A stretch of DNA of 64,000 bases from an uncultured Sutterella sp. (GCA_900545335.1 UQYP01000003.1:155109-219108); one strand, 5' to 3'; shown: positions 1 to 8,997, counted from the stretch's first letter. Notes: generated from the sequence alone by a model not told the origin. Numbers and translations: made by a program.

Positions 1-1
1 T

Positions 2-613
2 ATTGTTGAAGTGGATTCTGAACTGCTGAGTGAAGCTCAGAAGGCAGATTGGCATACACTTGAAAAACTGGTTTCCCAGTGCACAGCCTGCAAGGCTTTA
101 AGTCAAAGCCGTCTCTCAACAGTCTTCGGAACGGCAGAGCGCACGGCAAAATTAGTGATTGTCGGGGAGGCACCGGGCCGAGATGAAGATATTCAGGGTA
201 AGCCCTTTGTCGGTAAAAGCGGGGAGCTTTTGGAAAATATCCTTCGAGCATTGGGGCTTAAGCGCGGAACCGATGTTGCGATTATCAATGTCTTAAAGTG
301 TCGTCCGCCCAATAACCGCGATCCTCATGACAATGAAATTGCAGCCTGCGCTACTTTCTTAAACCGTCAGTTAGAGCTTTTGGATCCGAAAGTCATTGTG
401 CTGTCCGGACGCATTGCTTCGCATGCTCTTTTAAAGACTGAGACTTCAACCGGAAAACTCAGGGGGTCGGTGCACCATATTGCTGTCAACGGTAAAGAAG
501 TGCCGACAGTGGTGACCTATCACCCCTCGTACCTTTTGCGTTCTCCGACAGAAAAAATTGCTGCTTGGCGCGATTTCAGTCTCGCAAAGAAACTGCTCCT
601 TAATCTGCATTAA
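2..613 (+). CDS. Family 4 uracil-DNA glycosylase, 5' end outside window
   Basis: Removes uracil from DNA in base-excision repair; family 4 enzymes carry a 4Fe-4S cluster. Seen: a CxxC pair (QCTAC) followed by LKCRPPNNRDP and a further Cys about 16 residues on, which fit the four cluster ligands. The active-site motif GEAPGRDEDIQGKPFVGKSG and the C-terminal HPSYLLR motif are also present. The frame stays open to the left edge. A GTG at 11 could serve as a start but has no clear ribosome site, so the gene probably begins upstream and is partial here. Family members in Burkholderiales often have an N-terminal extension. It ends shortly before the convergent lplT gene. Confidence 0.9.
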   Translation: MVEVDSELLSEAQKADWHTLEKLVSQCTACKALSQSRLSTVFGTAERTAKLVIVGEAPGRDEDIQGKPFVGKSGELLENILRALGLKRGTDVAIINVLKCRPPNNRDPHDNEIAACATFLNRQLELLDPKVIVLSGRIASHALLKTETSTGKLRGSVHHIAVNGKEVPTVVTYHPSYLLRSPTEKIAAWRDFSLAKKLLLNLH

Positions 614-632
614 CGCAAATTCGGGAATCTTT

Positions 633-1952
633 TTAGTGGCGTTTATCTTCACCGATCAGGTGCGTGGAATCAAATTCCCGTTGGTTCCTGGTGTGCTTCA
701 GGATAACGAGAAGCATAGAAACAATCACAAACACGCCGAACGTGACCATTGTAGCCGGGGCACTCATTCCGAAATGAATCAAGAGTGAATAAATGCCCAG
801 CATGATAAGAATGGAAAGGTTTTCGTTGAAGTTTTGCACGGCAATGGATTTGCCTGCGCTCATTAAGACGTAGCCTCTGTGCTGCAAAAGAGCATTCATG
901 GGGACAACGAAAAAGCCCGCGCAGATACCGACGGCAATCATGATTACTACGGCGACGGCCACTGCCCAGGAAATTTCAAAGCCAAAGACGGTCATGCCGC
1001 CGGCAGGCACCATGGACTGATTAAAGTAGGCTGAGCATGTCACGAGCACGCCCATAATCACCCCCATGGGAAGGACTTTGAGTGAATTTTTGAGACTGAT
1101 CATCTGTGCGGCCAGTACTGCCCCCATGGCAATGCCGATACTGACTACCGCCTGTAAGATGGCACCTTCAGATAAATTCATGCCTAAAGCATATTCTGCC
1201 CACTTAAGAACCAGGAACTGCAGCACGGCTCCCGCTCCCCAAAATAGCGTTGTCACAGAAAGTGAAATCTGACCCAAACGGTCTTTCCACAAAATAGCGC
1301 AGCTTTTATAGAAAGTCTTCAGTGTTTCAATGGGACGGAAGTCCGCTTTCGGGTAGCGCGCACCCGTATCCGGAATCAAAAGGTTGACGGCAGCAGCTGC
1401 CAAATAGATTAAAACGATGATTGAAATGGCTGCCTGGGCAGGGGAGGCAATGCCAAGAGCTTCGAAGGGAAAACCGCTGTGCAGGATCGTGTAGCTGACG
1501 GCATCATTAATTAAAACACCACCCATGACGACACCTAAAATAATGGAGGCAACGGTGAGCCCTTCGATCCAGCTGTTAGCTAAAACGAGTTTCACAGGCG
1601 GCAGCAGTTCAGTCAAAATACCGTATTTGGCAGGCGAGTAGGCTGCAGCGCCGATGCCGACGACAGCATAGGCTAAAAGCGGGTGCGAGCCAAAGAGCAT
1701 TAATAGGCAGCCGCAGACTTTCAGCATATTGGTGAGAAACATCACCCGGCCCTTAGGCATAGAGTCGGCAAATAAGCCGACGTAGGCTGCAAGACAAATG
1801 TAACTCACCACGAAAAAGAGTTTTAAAAGCGGCGTCATCCAATCCGGTGCACTCATCTGCGTCAGGAGCGCAATGGCAGCAATCAACAAAGCATTGTCTG
1901 CCAGGCTCGAGAGAAACTGAGCGCACATAATGGAATAAAAACCGCGATTCAT
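633..1952 (-). CDS. lplT: Lysophospholipid transporter LplT (MFS family)
   Basis: Flippase-like major facilitator that brings lysophospholipids across the inner membrane for re-acylation. The 439-residue protein has about twelve hydrophobic segments and the LplT-type N-terminus (FLSSLADNALLIAAIALL), plus the conserved LPPxKLVLANSWIEG stretch. In many bacteria lplT is next to the acyltransferase aas; no aas is present here, so a partner acyltransferase would have to lie elsewhere. It is transcribed away from alr, with which it shares a 203-bp divergent intergenic region. Confidence 0.88.
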   Translation of the reverse strand: MNRGFYSIMCAQFLSSLADNALLIAAIALLTQMSAPDWMTPLLKLFFVVSYICLAAYVGLFADSMPKGRVMFLTNMLKVCGCLLMLFGSHPLLAYAVVGIGAAAYSPAKYGILTELLPPVKLVLANSWIEGLTVASIILGVVMGGVLINDAVSYTILHSGFPFEALGIASPAQAAISIIVLIYLAAAAVNLLIPDTGARYPKADFRPIETLKTFYKSCAILWKDRLGQISLSVTTLFWGAGAVLQFLVLKWAEYALGMNLSEGAILQAVVSIGIAMGAVLAAQMISLKNSLKVLPMGVIMGVLVTCSAYFNQSMVPAGGMTVFGFEISWAVAVAVVIMIAVGICAGFFVVPMNALLQHRGYVLMSAGKSIAVQNFNENLSILIMLGIYSLLIHFGMSAPATMVTFGVFVIVSMLLVILKHTRNQREFDSTHLIGEDKRH

Positions 1953-2114
1953 GAAAAAGTAGTCCCTGAATACTTATAGCTGAACGATTCTAGCAGAAGA
2001 AAAACTCAGCGTATGGTGTTCGATATTAGGGACATATCCAATAGAAAGTAACAAAACGTGGCTAAACAGAAAAAAAGTACCTTCTGCGCTAAGATTCAAA
2101 AATTACGTTTTTCA

Positions 2115-2128
2115 GAAGTTCAGACTTC
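2115..2128. promoter_or_regulatory. Inverted repeat in the lplT/alr divergent promoter region
   Basis: GAAGT and ACTTC arms with a 4-nt spacer lie just upstream of an AT-rich TATATTTAAT stretch that could be the -10 of alr. No known regulator can be assigned from the sequence alone. Confidence 0.3.
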
Positions 2129-2155
2129 TATATTTAATAGATAGAGAACAGATTT

Positions 2156-3244
2156 ATGCCACGTCCTATAACAGCCGCCATTCATATGGGGGCACTCAGA
2201 CACAATCTTCAGGTGATGCGTGAAGCGGCAAAGAGCCGCACCTTATGGGCAGTTGTCAAAGCCAATGCCTACGGTCACGGTCTTTTACGGGCAGCCCGCG
2301 CCTTTGAAAGCGCTGACGGTTTGGCGCTGATTGATCTTTGCGATGCACAAAAACTCAGAGAAAACGGCTGGAAAAAGCGTATTTTGCTCCTGGAAGGCTT
2401 TTTTGATGAAACCGATATTGAGTTACTTGAAAAGTACGATATTGAAACCATTGTTCACAATCGGCACATGATTGAAATGCTCAAAGCCCATGCGCCTTAC
2501 CGCTCTCTTAAGGTTCACATCAAAATCAATTCCGGCATGAACCGTTTGGGATTCCAACCCACAGAAGAGTCTGCAGTCAGTGAAGAATTAAAGGCTATTG
2601 AAGGCGTTCGGGTAATAGGTGCGGTTACCCATTTTGCCAATGCAGAACCGACATACGGCACTGAAAAGCCAGCAACCGTATCCATTCAGTTAAGCCGTAT
2701 GGGTCAAATGAACCCCAAGCCCGAACATCTTTGTATGGCTAATTCTGCTGCAACCCTTTGGCACAGTGAAGTTCAGGGAGATGCTGTGCGCGCTGGCGTT
2801 GCTCTTTACGGTGCGAGTCCCGACAGTCACTACACATCTGAAGATTTGGGCATTATCCCTGCAATGACCTTATCGGCAAAAATTCTTGCTATTCAAAATG
2901 TCCCCACCGGCGAAGCGATCGGTTACGGCTCGCGTTTTGTCACCCAACGCGACTCCCGCATAGCGGTTGTGGCCTGCGGCTATGCCGACGGCTATCCGAG
3001 ATCAACGCCCGACGGCACGCCCACTTATGTTAAGGGGAAAATTGCTCCCATTGCCGGCGCCATTTCCATGGACATGCTCACGATTGATGTGACAGATATT
3101 CCCGAGGCTAAGTTGGGGAGCGTCGTTGAGCTTTGGGGTAAACACATTTCTGTCAATGAGGTAGCTGCCCGGTGCGGCACGATCGGCTATGAGCTCATGT
3201 GTGCAATTGCTCTCAGAGTGCCGATTGTTGAAGATGAAGAATAG
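2156..3244 (+). CDS. alr: Alanine racemase
   Basis: PLP enzyme that interconverts L- and D-alanine and supplies D-Ala for peptidoglycan. Seen: the PLP-lysine motif AVVKANAYGHG with K35, and the GYADGYPR motif with the catalytic tyrosine at about residue 276. The IAGAISMDML stretch near the C-terminus is also typical. The length of 362 residues is usual for the family. The ATG follows a purine-rich AGAGAACAG stretch. radA starts 21 bp downstream, so the two are probably co-transcribed. Confidence 0.95.
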   Translation: MPRPITAAIHMGALRHNLQVMREAAKSRTLWAVVKANAYGHGLLRAARAFESADGLALIDLCDAQKLRENGWKKRILLLEGFFDETDIELLEKYDIETIVHNRHMIEMLKAHAPYRSLKVHIKINSGMNRLGFQPTEESAVSEELKAIEGVRVIGAVTHFANAEPTYGTEKPATVSIQLSRMGQMNPKPEHLCMANSAATLWHSEVQGDAVRAGVALYGASPDSHYTSEDLGIIPAMTLSAKILAIQNVPTGEAIGYGSRFVTQRDSRIAVVACGYADGYPRSTPDGTPTYVKGKIAPIAGAISMDMLTIDVTDIPEAKLGSVVELWGKHISVNEVAARCGTIGYELMCAIALRVPIVEDEE

Positions 3245-3265
3245 TTTGAAGACAGCAGGTACCTG

Positions 3266-4642
3266 ATGGCAACCAAAAAGAAAAAAGTTGAATGGGTTTG
3301 TTCCGAATGCGGCGGTACCACTGTAAAGTGGGCCGGGCGCTGCCCGCATTGCGGGGAATGGAATACCTTAAAAGAATTTGTTGTGGAAACCGGATCAGCT
3401 GCGAGGTTTGGCGACGGCAGACATAAGGGTCTCGTTACCGCTTCAGAAGTGCTCGATCTCAATGACGTTCAGGCTCAGGAAGTGCCTCGCATTGTGACCG
3501 GTTTTCAGGAATTTGACCGTGTGATGGGAGGAGGCCTGGTTGCGGGCGGCGTCTCATTAATCGGCGGTGATCCAGGCATCGGTAAGTCCACTTTGCTGCT
3601 TCAGGTCATGTACCGGCTTGTGCACGAAAATGTCCGCTGCCTTTATGTAAGCGGAGAAGAAAGTCCCGGACAGATTGCACTTCGTGCCAAGCGTTTGGGC
3701 TTGGACCCTCAGGGACTTCGCCTGATGAGCGAAATTCAGCTTGAAAAAATTGAGTCAACGCTTCTGGCTGAAAAGCCTCAGTTTGTAGTAATCGACTCTA
3801 TTCAAACGCTTTTTTCCGACCAGCTTGAGTCGGCTCCGGGTTCAGTCACTCAAGTGCGCGAGTGCTCTGCAAGACTGACACGCATCGCAAAAAGTTCCGG
3901 CATCACTTTAATTTTTGTCGGCCACGTCACTAAAGACGGCTCATTGGCCGGTCCCCGTGTTTTAGAGCACATCGTTGATACGGTACTTTACTTTGAAGGT
4001 GATACCCATTCCAATTTCAGACTGATTCGGGCCTTTAAGAACCGTTTCGGTGCCGTCAATGAATTGGGTGTTTTCGCGATGACCGACCGCGGGCTTAAAG
4101 GAGTCAATAATCCGAGTGCCATTTTCTTGTCAGAACATAAAGCCAATGTCCCGGGTTCTGTTGTGATGGTGACTCAGGAAGGCACCCGACCCTTGCTGGT
4201 TGAAGTACAGGCTTTGGTGGATACGACTCATTTGCCTTCTCCCAAACGTTTGTCTGTCGGTATTGATCAGCAGCGTCTTTCGATGCTGTTGGCTGTTTTG
4301 CACCGCCATGCAGGTCTTGCCTGTTATGATCAGGATGTTTTTGTCAATGCGGTCGGCGGGGTTAAAATTACCGAACCTGCAGCAGACCTAGCGGTTTTGA
4401 TGGCGATTTATTCTTCTATGCGCAATAAAGCACTTCCTGAAGGCCTGGTGGTTTTCGGTGAAGTCGGATTGGCAGGAGAAATCAGACCTGCGCCCCGCGG
4501 TCAGGAACGGTTAAAAGAAGCCGCAAAATTAGGCTTTTCCCGGGCTGTGATTCCAAGAGCAAATGCTCCCAAGCAGCCCATTGAAGGTCTCGAAGTGATT
4601 GCGGTCGACCGTCTCAGCAACGCTCTTGATGCTATAAGTTAA
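3266..4642 (+). CDS. radA: DNA repair protein RadA
   Basis: RecA-like ATPase that helps branch migration during recombinational repair. The N-terminus has the C4 zinc finger (C12, C15, C26, C29). A Walker A motif GGDPGIGKST lies at residues 100-109, the RadA-specific KNRFG motif follows mid-protein, and the C-terminus has the Lon-protease-like domain ending in FGEVGLAGEIRP. The length of 458 residues is normal. It sits between alr and the UreE-like gene with short gaps, suggesting a single transcript. Confidence 0.96.
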   Translation: MATKKKKVEWVCSECGGTTVKWAGRCPHCGEWNTLKEFVVETGSAARFGDGRHKGLVTASEVLDLNDVQAQEVPRIVTGFQEFDRVMGGGLVAGGVSLIGGDPGIGKSTLLLQVMYRLVHENVRCLYVSGEESPGQIALRAKRLGLDPQGLRLMSEIQLEKIESTLLAEKPQFVVIDSIQTLFSDQLESAPGSVTQVRECSARLTRIAKSSGITLIFVGHVTKDGSLAGPRVLEHIVDTVLYFEGDTHSNFRLIRAFKNRFGAVNELGVFAMTDRGLKGVNNPSAIFLSEHKANVPGSVVMVTQEGTRPLLVEVQALVDTTHLPSPKRLSVGIDQQRLSMLLAVLHRHAGLACYDQDVFVNAVGGVKITEPAADLAVLMAIYSSMRNKALPEGLVVFGEVGLAGEIRPAPRGQERLKEAAKLGFSRAVIPRANAPKQPIEGLEVIAVDRLSNALDAIS

Positions 4643-4664
4643 AAAAGATTTTGGAGAATTCCCG

Positions 4665-5513
4665 ATGAAAATTACAAAAATTTTAGCCTCTGAAGCAACA
4701 CCGGCTAAAGTGATTTTGGATCGAGCTCAGCACGTCGCTTTAACAAGCCAAGAACGTGCACAGCTGCCGACTGAACTCAATGTGAACGGTACCGTTATTG
4801 AAACTGCTGTGACAGAAGCCCGTGCGCTTGAAGTCGGCGACGTTATGCTCGATGATGCCGGCCACTTCTATGTAGTCGATGCTGCACCGGAATCTGTTCT
4901 CATTCTTAAAGGCGAAGAAGAATTTGTGAGTGAAGCTGCCGTGGCTTTGTTAAACCATGGCGTTCGTGTCGCTCAAATCGAAGAAGGTTTTGCGATTGCA
5001 AAAGATGAAGAGCTTTTGAAACTGCTCACTGAGGCCGGTCTTGAATTTGAAGAAGCTCAAATACCTTTTGATCCGATTAAGTTGCCAAAGCGCCATCACG
5101 GAGGATGCTGCTGCGGACATCACCACCATGAACACGGTGAATCCTGCGGTTGTGGCGGCCACCATCACCACGATCACGAAGAAGGTGAATGCTGCTGCGG
5201 CGGTCATCACGATCATGAACATGGTGAGTCCTGCGGTTGCGGCGGACATCATCACCACCACGATCACGAAGAAGGTGAGTGCTGCTGTGGCGGCCATCAC
5301 GAACATGAACACGGCGAGTCCTGCGGTTGCGGCGGACACCATCACCACCATGATCACGAAGAAGGTGAGTGCTGCTGCGGCGGGCATCACGATCACGAAC
5401 ATGGTGAATCTTGCGGCTGCGGTGACGAAGAGCATCATCACCATCATCATGAGCAGCATCAGTATCACCATGAGGATCGTCGCGCTAATACCGAAAAAGA
5501 CGAAACAAAATAA
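4665..5513 (+). CDS. UreE-like metal-binding protein with long His/Cys repeat tail
   Basis: Residues 1-140 resemble the nickel metallochaperone UreE: an N-terminal beta domain (VILDRAQ, GDVMLDDAGHFYVVDAAPESVLIL) followed by the C-terminal domain ending AQIPFDP. The UreE metal-site segment usually reads xGNRHxP; here it reads LLNHGVRV, so the conserved histidine is shifted or lost. From residue 144 the protein becomes four tandem His/Cys-rich units, with about 45 His and 20 Cys in the last 139 residues. No urease genes are visible, so nickel or zinc storage or buffering is more likely than urease maturation (inference). GGAG lies 8 nt before the ATG. A terminator follows directly. Confidence 0.75.
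   Translation: MKITKILASEATPAKVILDRAQHVALTSQERAQLPTELNVNGTVIETAVTEARALEVGDVMLDDAGHFYVVDAAPESVLILKGEEEFVSEAAVALLNHGVRVAQIEEGFAIAKDEELLKLLTEAGLEFEEAQIPFDPIKLPKRHHGGCCCGHHHHEHGESCGCGGHHHHDHEEGECCCGGHHDHEHGESCGCGGHHHHHDHEEGECCCGGHHEHEHGESCGCGGHHHHHDHEEGECCCGGHHDHEHGESCGCGDEEHHHHHHEQHQYHHEDRRANTEKDETK
5106..5423 (+). repeat. In-frame tandem repeat coding the His/Cys tail
   Basis: Four units of 84-90 bp begin at 5106, 5190, 5280 and 5370. Each codes CCCGG, a short His run, HGESCGCG and, in the first three, a second His run with DHEEGE. Units 2 and 3 are 30 residues long and nearly identical. The DNA copies are alike enough for slipped-strand expansion or contraction. Confidence 0.9.
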
Positions 5514-5524
5514 TCCTTTGATTT

Positions 5525-5551
5525 GGGCGGGCTTTGTGGTTCGCCCTTTTT
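5525..5551 (+). terminator. Intrinsic terminator after the UreE-like gene
   Basis: GGGCG and CGCCC arms form a hairpin followed by TTTTT, six bases before the ybaK start. Confidence 0.7.
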
Positions 5552-5556
5552 GACTT

Positions 5557-6018
5557 ATGAGCGTTGAAACTGTTAAAGCTTATCTGAAAGAAAAGGATCT
5601 TCTGGAGCGTTATCTTGAATTTCCCGGTTCTTCAGCAACGGTGGCCCTCGCAGCCGAACAGCTTGGCTGTGAGCCGGATAGAATTGCCAAAACTCTCGCT
5701 ATTAAATTAAAAAGCGGGAGGTGCTTGGTAGTTGTGGTTTCCGGAGAGGCGCGTTTAGATAACTCTAAATTTAAAAAATTATTTAAAGAAACCTCACATT
5801 TTTGCCCTGCGTCTGAATTAGAAGACTTATTCGGTCATCCGATGGGCGGTGTTTGTCCCTTTGCGTTGCATGAGGGCGTAGAGGTTTTCTTAGATGAAAG
5901 TCTGAAGAAATATGACGTCGTTTATCCGGCAGCAGGTTCAGCCAATAATGCCGTCAAAATCGAAACGCCCTTACTGGCTGAGGTTCTTAAAGCAGATTGG
6001 ATAAATGTCACAAAATAG
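5557..6018 (+). CDS. ybaK: YbaK/EbsC-type aminoacyl-tRNA deacylase
   Basis: Trans-editing enzyme family that hydrolyses mischarged aminoacyl-tRNA, typically Cys-tRNA(Pro). The 153-residue protein shows the family features IAKTLAIKLK, the FKKLFKE segment, and HPMGGVCPFAL near the middle, with a C-terminal GSANNAVKIETPLL stretch. It starts just beyond the terminator of the upstream gene and is convergent with the MmgE/PrpD gene. The exact tRNA specificity (YbaK versus ProX type) cannot be fixed from sequence alone. Confidence 0.85.
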   Translation: MSVETVKAYLKEKDLLERYLEFPGSSATVALAAEQLGCEPDRIAKTLAIKLKSGRCLVVVVSGEARLDNSKFKKLFKETSHFCPASELEDLFGHPMGGVCPFALHEGVEVFLDESLKKYDVVYPAAGSANNAVKIETPLLAEVLKADWINVTK

Positions 6019-6025
6019 TCGGGAG

Positions 6026-6044
6026 CGCCTCTGAGACAGAGGCG
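6026..6044. terminator. Hairpin between convergent ybaK and MmgE/PrpD genes
   Basis: CGCCTCTG and CAGAGGCG arms with a 3-nt loop. Neither side has a good T tract, so it may be a weak bidirectional terminator or a stabilising 3' hairpin. Confidence 0.4.
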
Positions 6045-6057
6045 ATCCGTATACCGT

Positions 6058-7410
6058 CTAATACATCAAAGCGGTCACTTCAGTCATCGATCGTACATTT
6101 TCTAAATGTTTCAGCTTTTTGAGTAATTCTTTGGCTTTGTCTTCTCCCAAAACACTTACAGAGCAATTGAAAAATTTTTCTTCCAATTCTTTCTCTGTCA
6201 AGGGATATTTCTTTCCTCCCGGTATATCGTCTCGTACCTTGACATATTCGTGTCCGTCACGGGTTTGAACAACTACTCGCGCCGGCCACGGAAAGAGATC
6301 ATCATATTGACAATCATGTCGAAGAGTCGTTTTTTGTATCACGTTTTGAATATCAGTCTTTTTGACCCATTGTGTTTGAAAATAGTCCGGACTGATCGGC
6401 AAACGTTTTAAGGCAAGAGCAAAATGAAATGCAGGACTGAACCGGGCCTCAACTCCGGTCTGCGGTTGGGGTGTGACTAACTCACCCAAAGCCCACTTAT
6501 TGAGAAATACTGTGATGGTTGAAACGAGCTCACTATTGAGCTCAGGATGTTCCTTGAGAATATCCAAAAAGGCAAAGACTGCCTGGTGGTTGCTGCTGCA
6601 CGATGGAAAGAGTTTGACTGTACGGGTACCGTTAAGCAAAGGATTCGGCTTTTGAAGTTCTTCGGTGAGATGTAAGCTCAACTCTTCAGTCCACTTGCGA
6701 TGCGCAAAAAGATTAAAGAAACCTTCATCCCCGTAAACAGCATCGTCGGAACCGTAAACACCATTTTTAACCAAATTCACAACTGTCAGAGCATTTCGAG
6801 CAGCGATCCCGGTATGAATCGGTTTGACCGGTGTACCAAAGTTACCTCGGAGGCCACTGGCAAAAGAGGCTGCAACCGATGTGGTGGTTTTAAACTGTTC
6901 TTGATTAAAGCCCAGCAAAAATCCGGCACACCAGGACGAAATGAGCGTCATTAAAACCGAAGTTGCATGCCAACCCTGAGCACTGATGTCGTAGCAGCAC
7001 TGTTTGCCCAAAGCGTCGCCGGCCTGGTAAGCAGCCGCATAGGCTCGAAGGACTTTTTGCCCTGAAAGTGACAGATTTTCACTTAAAGCTAAAACAGTTG
7101 GTACCAAGACTGCGCTCGGATGACCCATATAAGGATCACAATCATCCATATCGAGCACGTGAGCTGCAGCAGCATTCACAAATGCAGATGTTTCTGGTAA
7201 ATACCCCTGACCTTTCCCGACGATAGTGGTCTGACCGTCTTTTTCTTGAAGTGAGGCGTTGATTTGCGGTATAGGGGAGACCTTCGAACCGGCAATCATG
7301 ACCGCTATCGTATCGATGAAAACTTGCTTACTGATCTTGAGAACATCAGTATCAGGCTCGTCTATTTGAGCACGCTCCAGATATTCGTAGATTGGATTTA
7401 ATCCTTTCAT
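6058..7410 (-). CDS. MmgE/PrpD family protein (dehydratase or epimerase-like)
   Basis: Member of the family of 2-methylcitrate dehydratase PrpD and iminodisuccinate epimerase. Seen: MDDCDPYMGHPSAVLVPTVLAL (D and H in the typical substrate pocket), SAQGWHATS, and the C-terminal FPWPARVVV region; 450 residues is usual. The start is placed at 7410 because GGAG lies six bases upstream and overlaps the stop of the preceding lyase gene, with only 4 nt between the genes. This implies translational coupling to the ASL-family lyase. In Agrobacterium BY6 an epimerase of this family works with a C-N lyase on iminodisuccinate, so an epimerase that prepares the lyase substrate is an attractive guess. Dehydratase activity is the alternative. 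Confidence 0.82.
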   Translation of the reverse strand: MKGLNPIYEYLERAQIDEPDTDVLKISKQVFIDTIAVMIAGSKVSPIPQINASLQEKDGQTTIVGKGQGYLPETSAFVNAAAAHVLDMDDCDPYMGHPSAVLVPTVLALSENLSLSGQKVLRAYAAAYQAGDALGKQCCYDISAQGWHATSVLMTLISSWCAGFLLGFNQEQFKTTTSVAASFASGLRGNFGTPVKPIHTGIAARNALTVVNLVKNGVYGSDDAVYGDEGFFNLFAHRKWTEELSLHLTEELQKPNPLLNGTRTVKLFPSCSSNHQAVFAFLDILKEHPELNSELVSTITVFLNKWALGELVTPQPQTGVEARFSPAFHFALALKRLPISPDYFQTQWVKKTDIQNVIQKTTLRHDCQYDDLFPWPARVVVQTRDGHEYVKVRDDIPGGKKYPLTEKELEEKFFNCSVSVLGEDKAKELLKKLKHLENVRSMTEVTALMY

Positions 7411-7414
7411 TGAA

Positions 7415-8938
7415 TCAGTCTCCTGCATTTTCTGCAATAAATGCATTGGTTTGTACTTCCAGATGAGTTTTTGCCTTATCAACTTGTTGCCGACGCTTTA
7501 AGAGTTCACGTTCATCATCCAGCAGAGCCTTTTCGATCAGATCCAGCTGTCTTTGAACTTCAGCTTTTGCGGTTCCGCCTCGGCAGGTTTTGCTATGCAC
7601 GCTCAATTGCGGGTCAAGCGCCTCTTGAACCTGTTCTTCAGTCATTTTTGTGGTAAACCCGTGCAGTTGACAGTTTTGATTCAGATCCTTGAGGGTAATC
7701 TGATCGGATCTTAAATGACGTTCAATCATGTAACCGACTAGACTGCCGCAGGTTTCGTGAGCTGTTCTGAATGACACACCGTCAATCCGCACTAACCAGT
7801 TGGCCAATTCTGTGACGGTACAAAAGTTGCTCCTGGCTCTTTCAAGCATTCTTTCAGGACGGTATTGAATGTCTCTTAATGTGGCAATAAACAGATCGAG
7901 CTGCGCATCAAACTCTTTAACAGCACTCATGACGTATCTCATCGATTCATGTGAAATGTCATGACAGTGCATGAAGGGGACGTTCTTTTGAGCACAGAAT
8001 ACGCTCATAAAGAATGAGGCAAGGTGTCCGCTTTTGCCCTTAATATGCTCAAGCGTAATAGGATTTTTCTTTTGCGGCATGATTGACGATGAACCGGCAA
8101 CGCTGTCATCAAGTTCTATGTAGCCGTACTCCGGCGTTGAAAACAGATAATGGTCCATCGCAAAGCGTGACAAAGAGCATGCTGCCATGGCCAACGACGC
8201 AGTAAATTCCAGAGCATAGTCTCGTGTTGTGCAATCAAGCGAATTTTCAACCGGTTTATCAAAACCCAAAAGATCAGAAGTGAATTGCCGATCAATATCA
8301 AAAGTAGTCGAGCCCATAGAAGTACCGCCCAACGGGCACTGATTGAGGCAATCCCATACATGAGAATAACGTTTATAGTCGCGTTGCATCACCGCCAGTA
8401 TAGCAGAATAGTAATGTGCCAAAGTAATCGGCTCGGCCGGTTGTAGATGTGTCACGCCCGAAAGAACCATTTCGTAGCCATTTCGCGCCAGCTCCAAAAA
8501 GCGTTTTCGTAATGCAATGAATTTCGGTGCAAGTTCAAGGTATTGCTTGCGCAAATCCAACCGATGCATTGTGGCATAGAGGTCATTTCTTGAACGGGCC
8601 GTGTGTTGCTGACCGCCGATTTCCAAGGAAGTTCTGGCAATAAGGTAGCGCTCAAGCACAATATAGAAATCTTCAAGATTGGGATTGATATCAAATTCCG
8701 GATGCTTTTCCTGCGCGGCAATATCCTGAGTTACGGCAAGAATTTGTTGGGCAACCGCTTTTTTGATAATGCCTTGTTTTGCCAACATTAAAACGTGAGC
8801 TTTGTTAATGTCGCACAATGTTTGATAGGAATGGGCTCTCTCTTCTTCCATCCCGGGGCGCATGATATGTTTGGCCAGTTCCGGAGCCGGGGTTTTCGTC
8901 ATGCGGCCGCGTTGAATACTCTCTGCCATTTTTATCAT
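7415..8938 (-). CDS. Argininosuccinate-lyase family C-N lyase, paralogue A
   Basis: Fumarase/aspartase superfamily enzyme expected to cleave an N-succinyl compound to fumarate plus an amine. Seen: HTARSRND at 112-119 (canonical ArgH has HTGRSRND), THLQPAEP with the catalytic-site His at 164, and the catalytic loop SSSIMPQKKNP at 283-293. It lacks the N-terminal WGGRF of true ArgH. Its 507 residues exceed the usual 460 because of a charged helical C-terminal tail. The ATG at 8938 has GGGAG six bases upstream. It follows the M20 pair and precedes MmgE/PrpD on the same strand, forming a likely operon under the upstream LysR regulator. The true substrate is unknown. Confidence 0.85.
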   Translation of the reverse strand: MIKMAESIQRGRMTKTPAPELAKHIMRPGMEEERAHSYQTLCDINKAHVLMLAKQGIIKKAVAQQILAVTQDIAAQEKHPEFDINPNLEDFYIVLERYLIARTSLEIGGQQHTARSRNDLYATMHRLDLRKQYLELAPKFIALRKRFLELARNGYEMVLSGVTHLQPAEPITLAHYYSAILAVMQRDYKRYSHVWDCLNQCPLGGTSMGSTTFDIDRQFTSDLLGFDKPVENSLDCTTRDYALEFTASLAMAACSLSRFAMDHYLFSTPEYGYIELDDSVAGSSSIMPQKKNPITLEHIKGKSGHLASFFMSVFCAQKNVPFMHCHDISHESMRYVMSAVKEFDAQLDLFIATLRDIQYRPERMLERARSNFCTVTELANWLVRIDGVSFRTAHETCGSLVGYMIERHLRSDQITLKDLNQNCQLHGFTTKMTEEQVQEALDPQLSVHSKTCRGGTAKAEVQRQLDLIEKALLDDERELLKRRQQVDKAKTHLEVQTNAFIAENAGD

Positions 8939-8955
8939 TTGTCTCTCCCATTTTT

Positions 8956-8987
8956 AGAGGCGTTTTGAAATCAGTCAAAACGCCTCT
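8956..8987 (-). other. Perfect 12-bp stem-loop inside the operon
   Basis: AGAGGCGTTTTG pairs with CAAAACGCCTCT over an 8-nt loop, between the M20 gene stop and the lyase ribosome site. No T tract follows on either strand, so RNA processing or differential stability within the operon is more likely than termination. Confidence 0.6.
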
Positions 8988-8997
8988 GATATAGTCA

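Noticed and set aside
5106..5423. Possible CRISPR-like array from the regular repeats
   Set aside because: The repeats are coding and in frame, units are contiguous, and there are no unique spacers or cas genes.
4950..5553. Open frames on both strands within the His/Cys repeat
   Set aside because: Low-complexity shadows of the repeat (runs of Val/Met/Ala or Ile/Thr) in other frames.
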